A DNA stretch of 5,921 nucleotides, from positions 1 through 5,921 of the forward strand of contig JAICXG010000172.1 in assembly GCA_025980625.1 (NCBI GenBank). Direction: 5' to 3'. This DNA is from Chthoniobacterales bacterium. GTDB lineage: Bacteria; Verrucomicrobiota; Verrucomicrobiia; Chthoniobacterales; UBA10450. How positions within the stretch are numbered: position 1 is the stretch's first letter; the number at the start of each line of letters is the position of its first letter. The translations under genes were made by a program, and so were the position numbers. Of this stretch, positions 5,919 to 5,921 are shown piece by piece. The notes beneath the pieces were generated by a model. It ran no database searches. It was not told where the DNA came from and saw only the letters and a list, made by a program, of their open reading frames with translations.

Positions 5919-5921
5919 AAT

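Overview
This window reads as ordinary chromosomal DNA from a GC-rich bacterium, most likely of the phylum Verrucomicrobiota and possibly near the soil Chthoniobacterales. The assignment is from memory and is not proven. It rests mainly on the C-terminal tandem module of the large secreted protein (NISTRG..GD..MIGGFI...RAIGPSL..FGV), which I associate with secreted proteins of that group. A short FtsY made only of the NG domain and gene starts without clear Shine-Dalgarno sites fit but do not decide it.

All genes lie on the minus strand, so transcription runs from the right edge to the left. From right to left: (1) 5918-3483 encodes an 811-residue exported beta-helix protein with four degenerate helix repeats, a beta-sandwich-like segment and two tandem copies of a ~122-residue module; (2) 3392-1983 encodes a 469-residue cytoplasmic TPR protein; (3) 1859-1302 encodes a small exported DUF4142 protein, followed by a convincing intrinsic terminator at 1276-1241; (4) 1134-286 encodes FtsY, the signal recognition particle receptor; (5) from 71 leftward runs the start of another exported protein, cut by the window edge.

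The gaps are short. Gap 3393-3482 holds a weak promoter candidate for the TPR gene. Gap 1860-1982 holds only small imperfect inverted repeats. Gap 1135-1301 holds the terminator and one copy of an 11-base word, GTGGTAGCGCG. Gap 72-285 holds the second copy of that word, a perfect 8-bp hairpin just after ftsY, and an A-tract with a TTGACG box upstream of the truncated gene.

The genes do not form an obvious pathway. FtsY delivers ribosomes making membrane proteins to the translocon, and three neighbours carry export signals, but that is too common to imply a functional link. I found no mobile element, CRISPR array, RNA gene, toxin-antitoxin pair or defence system. The least understood parts are the C-terminal tandem module of the beta-helix protein and the possible dispersed repeats on either side of ftsY.
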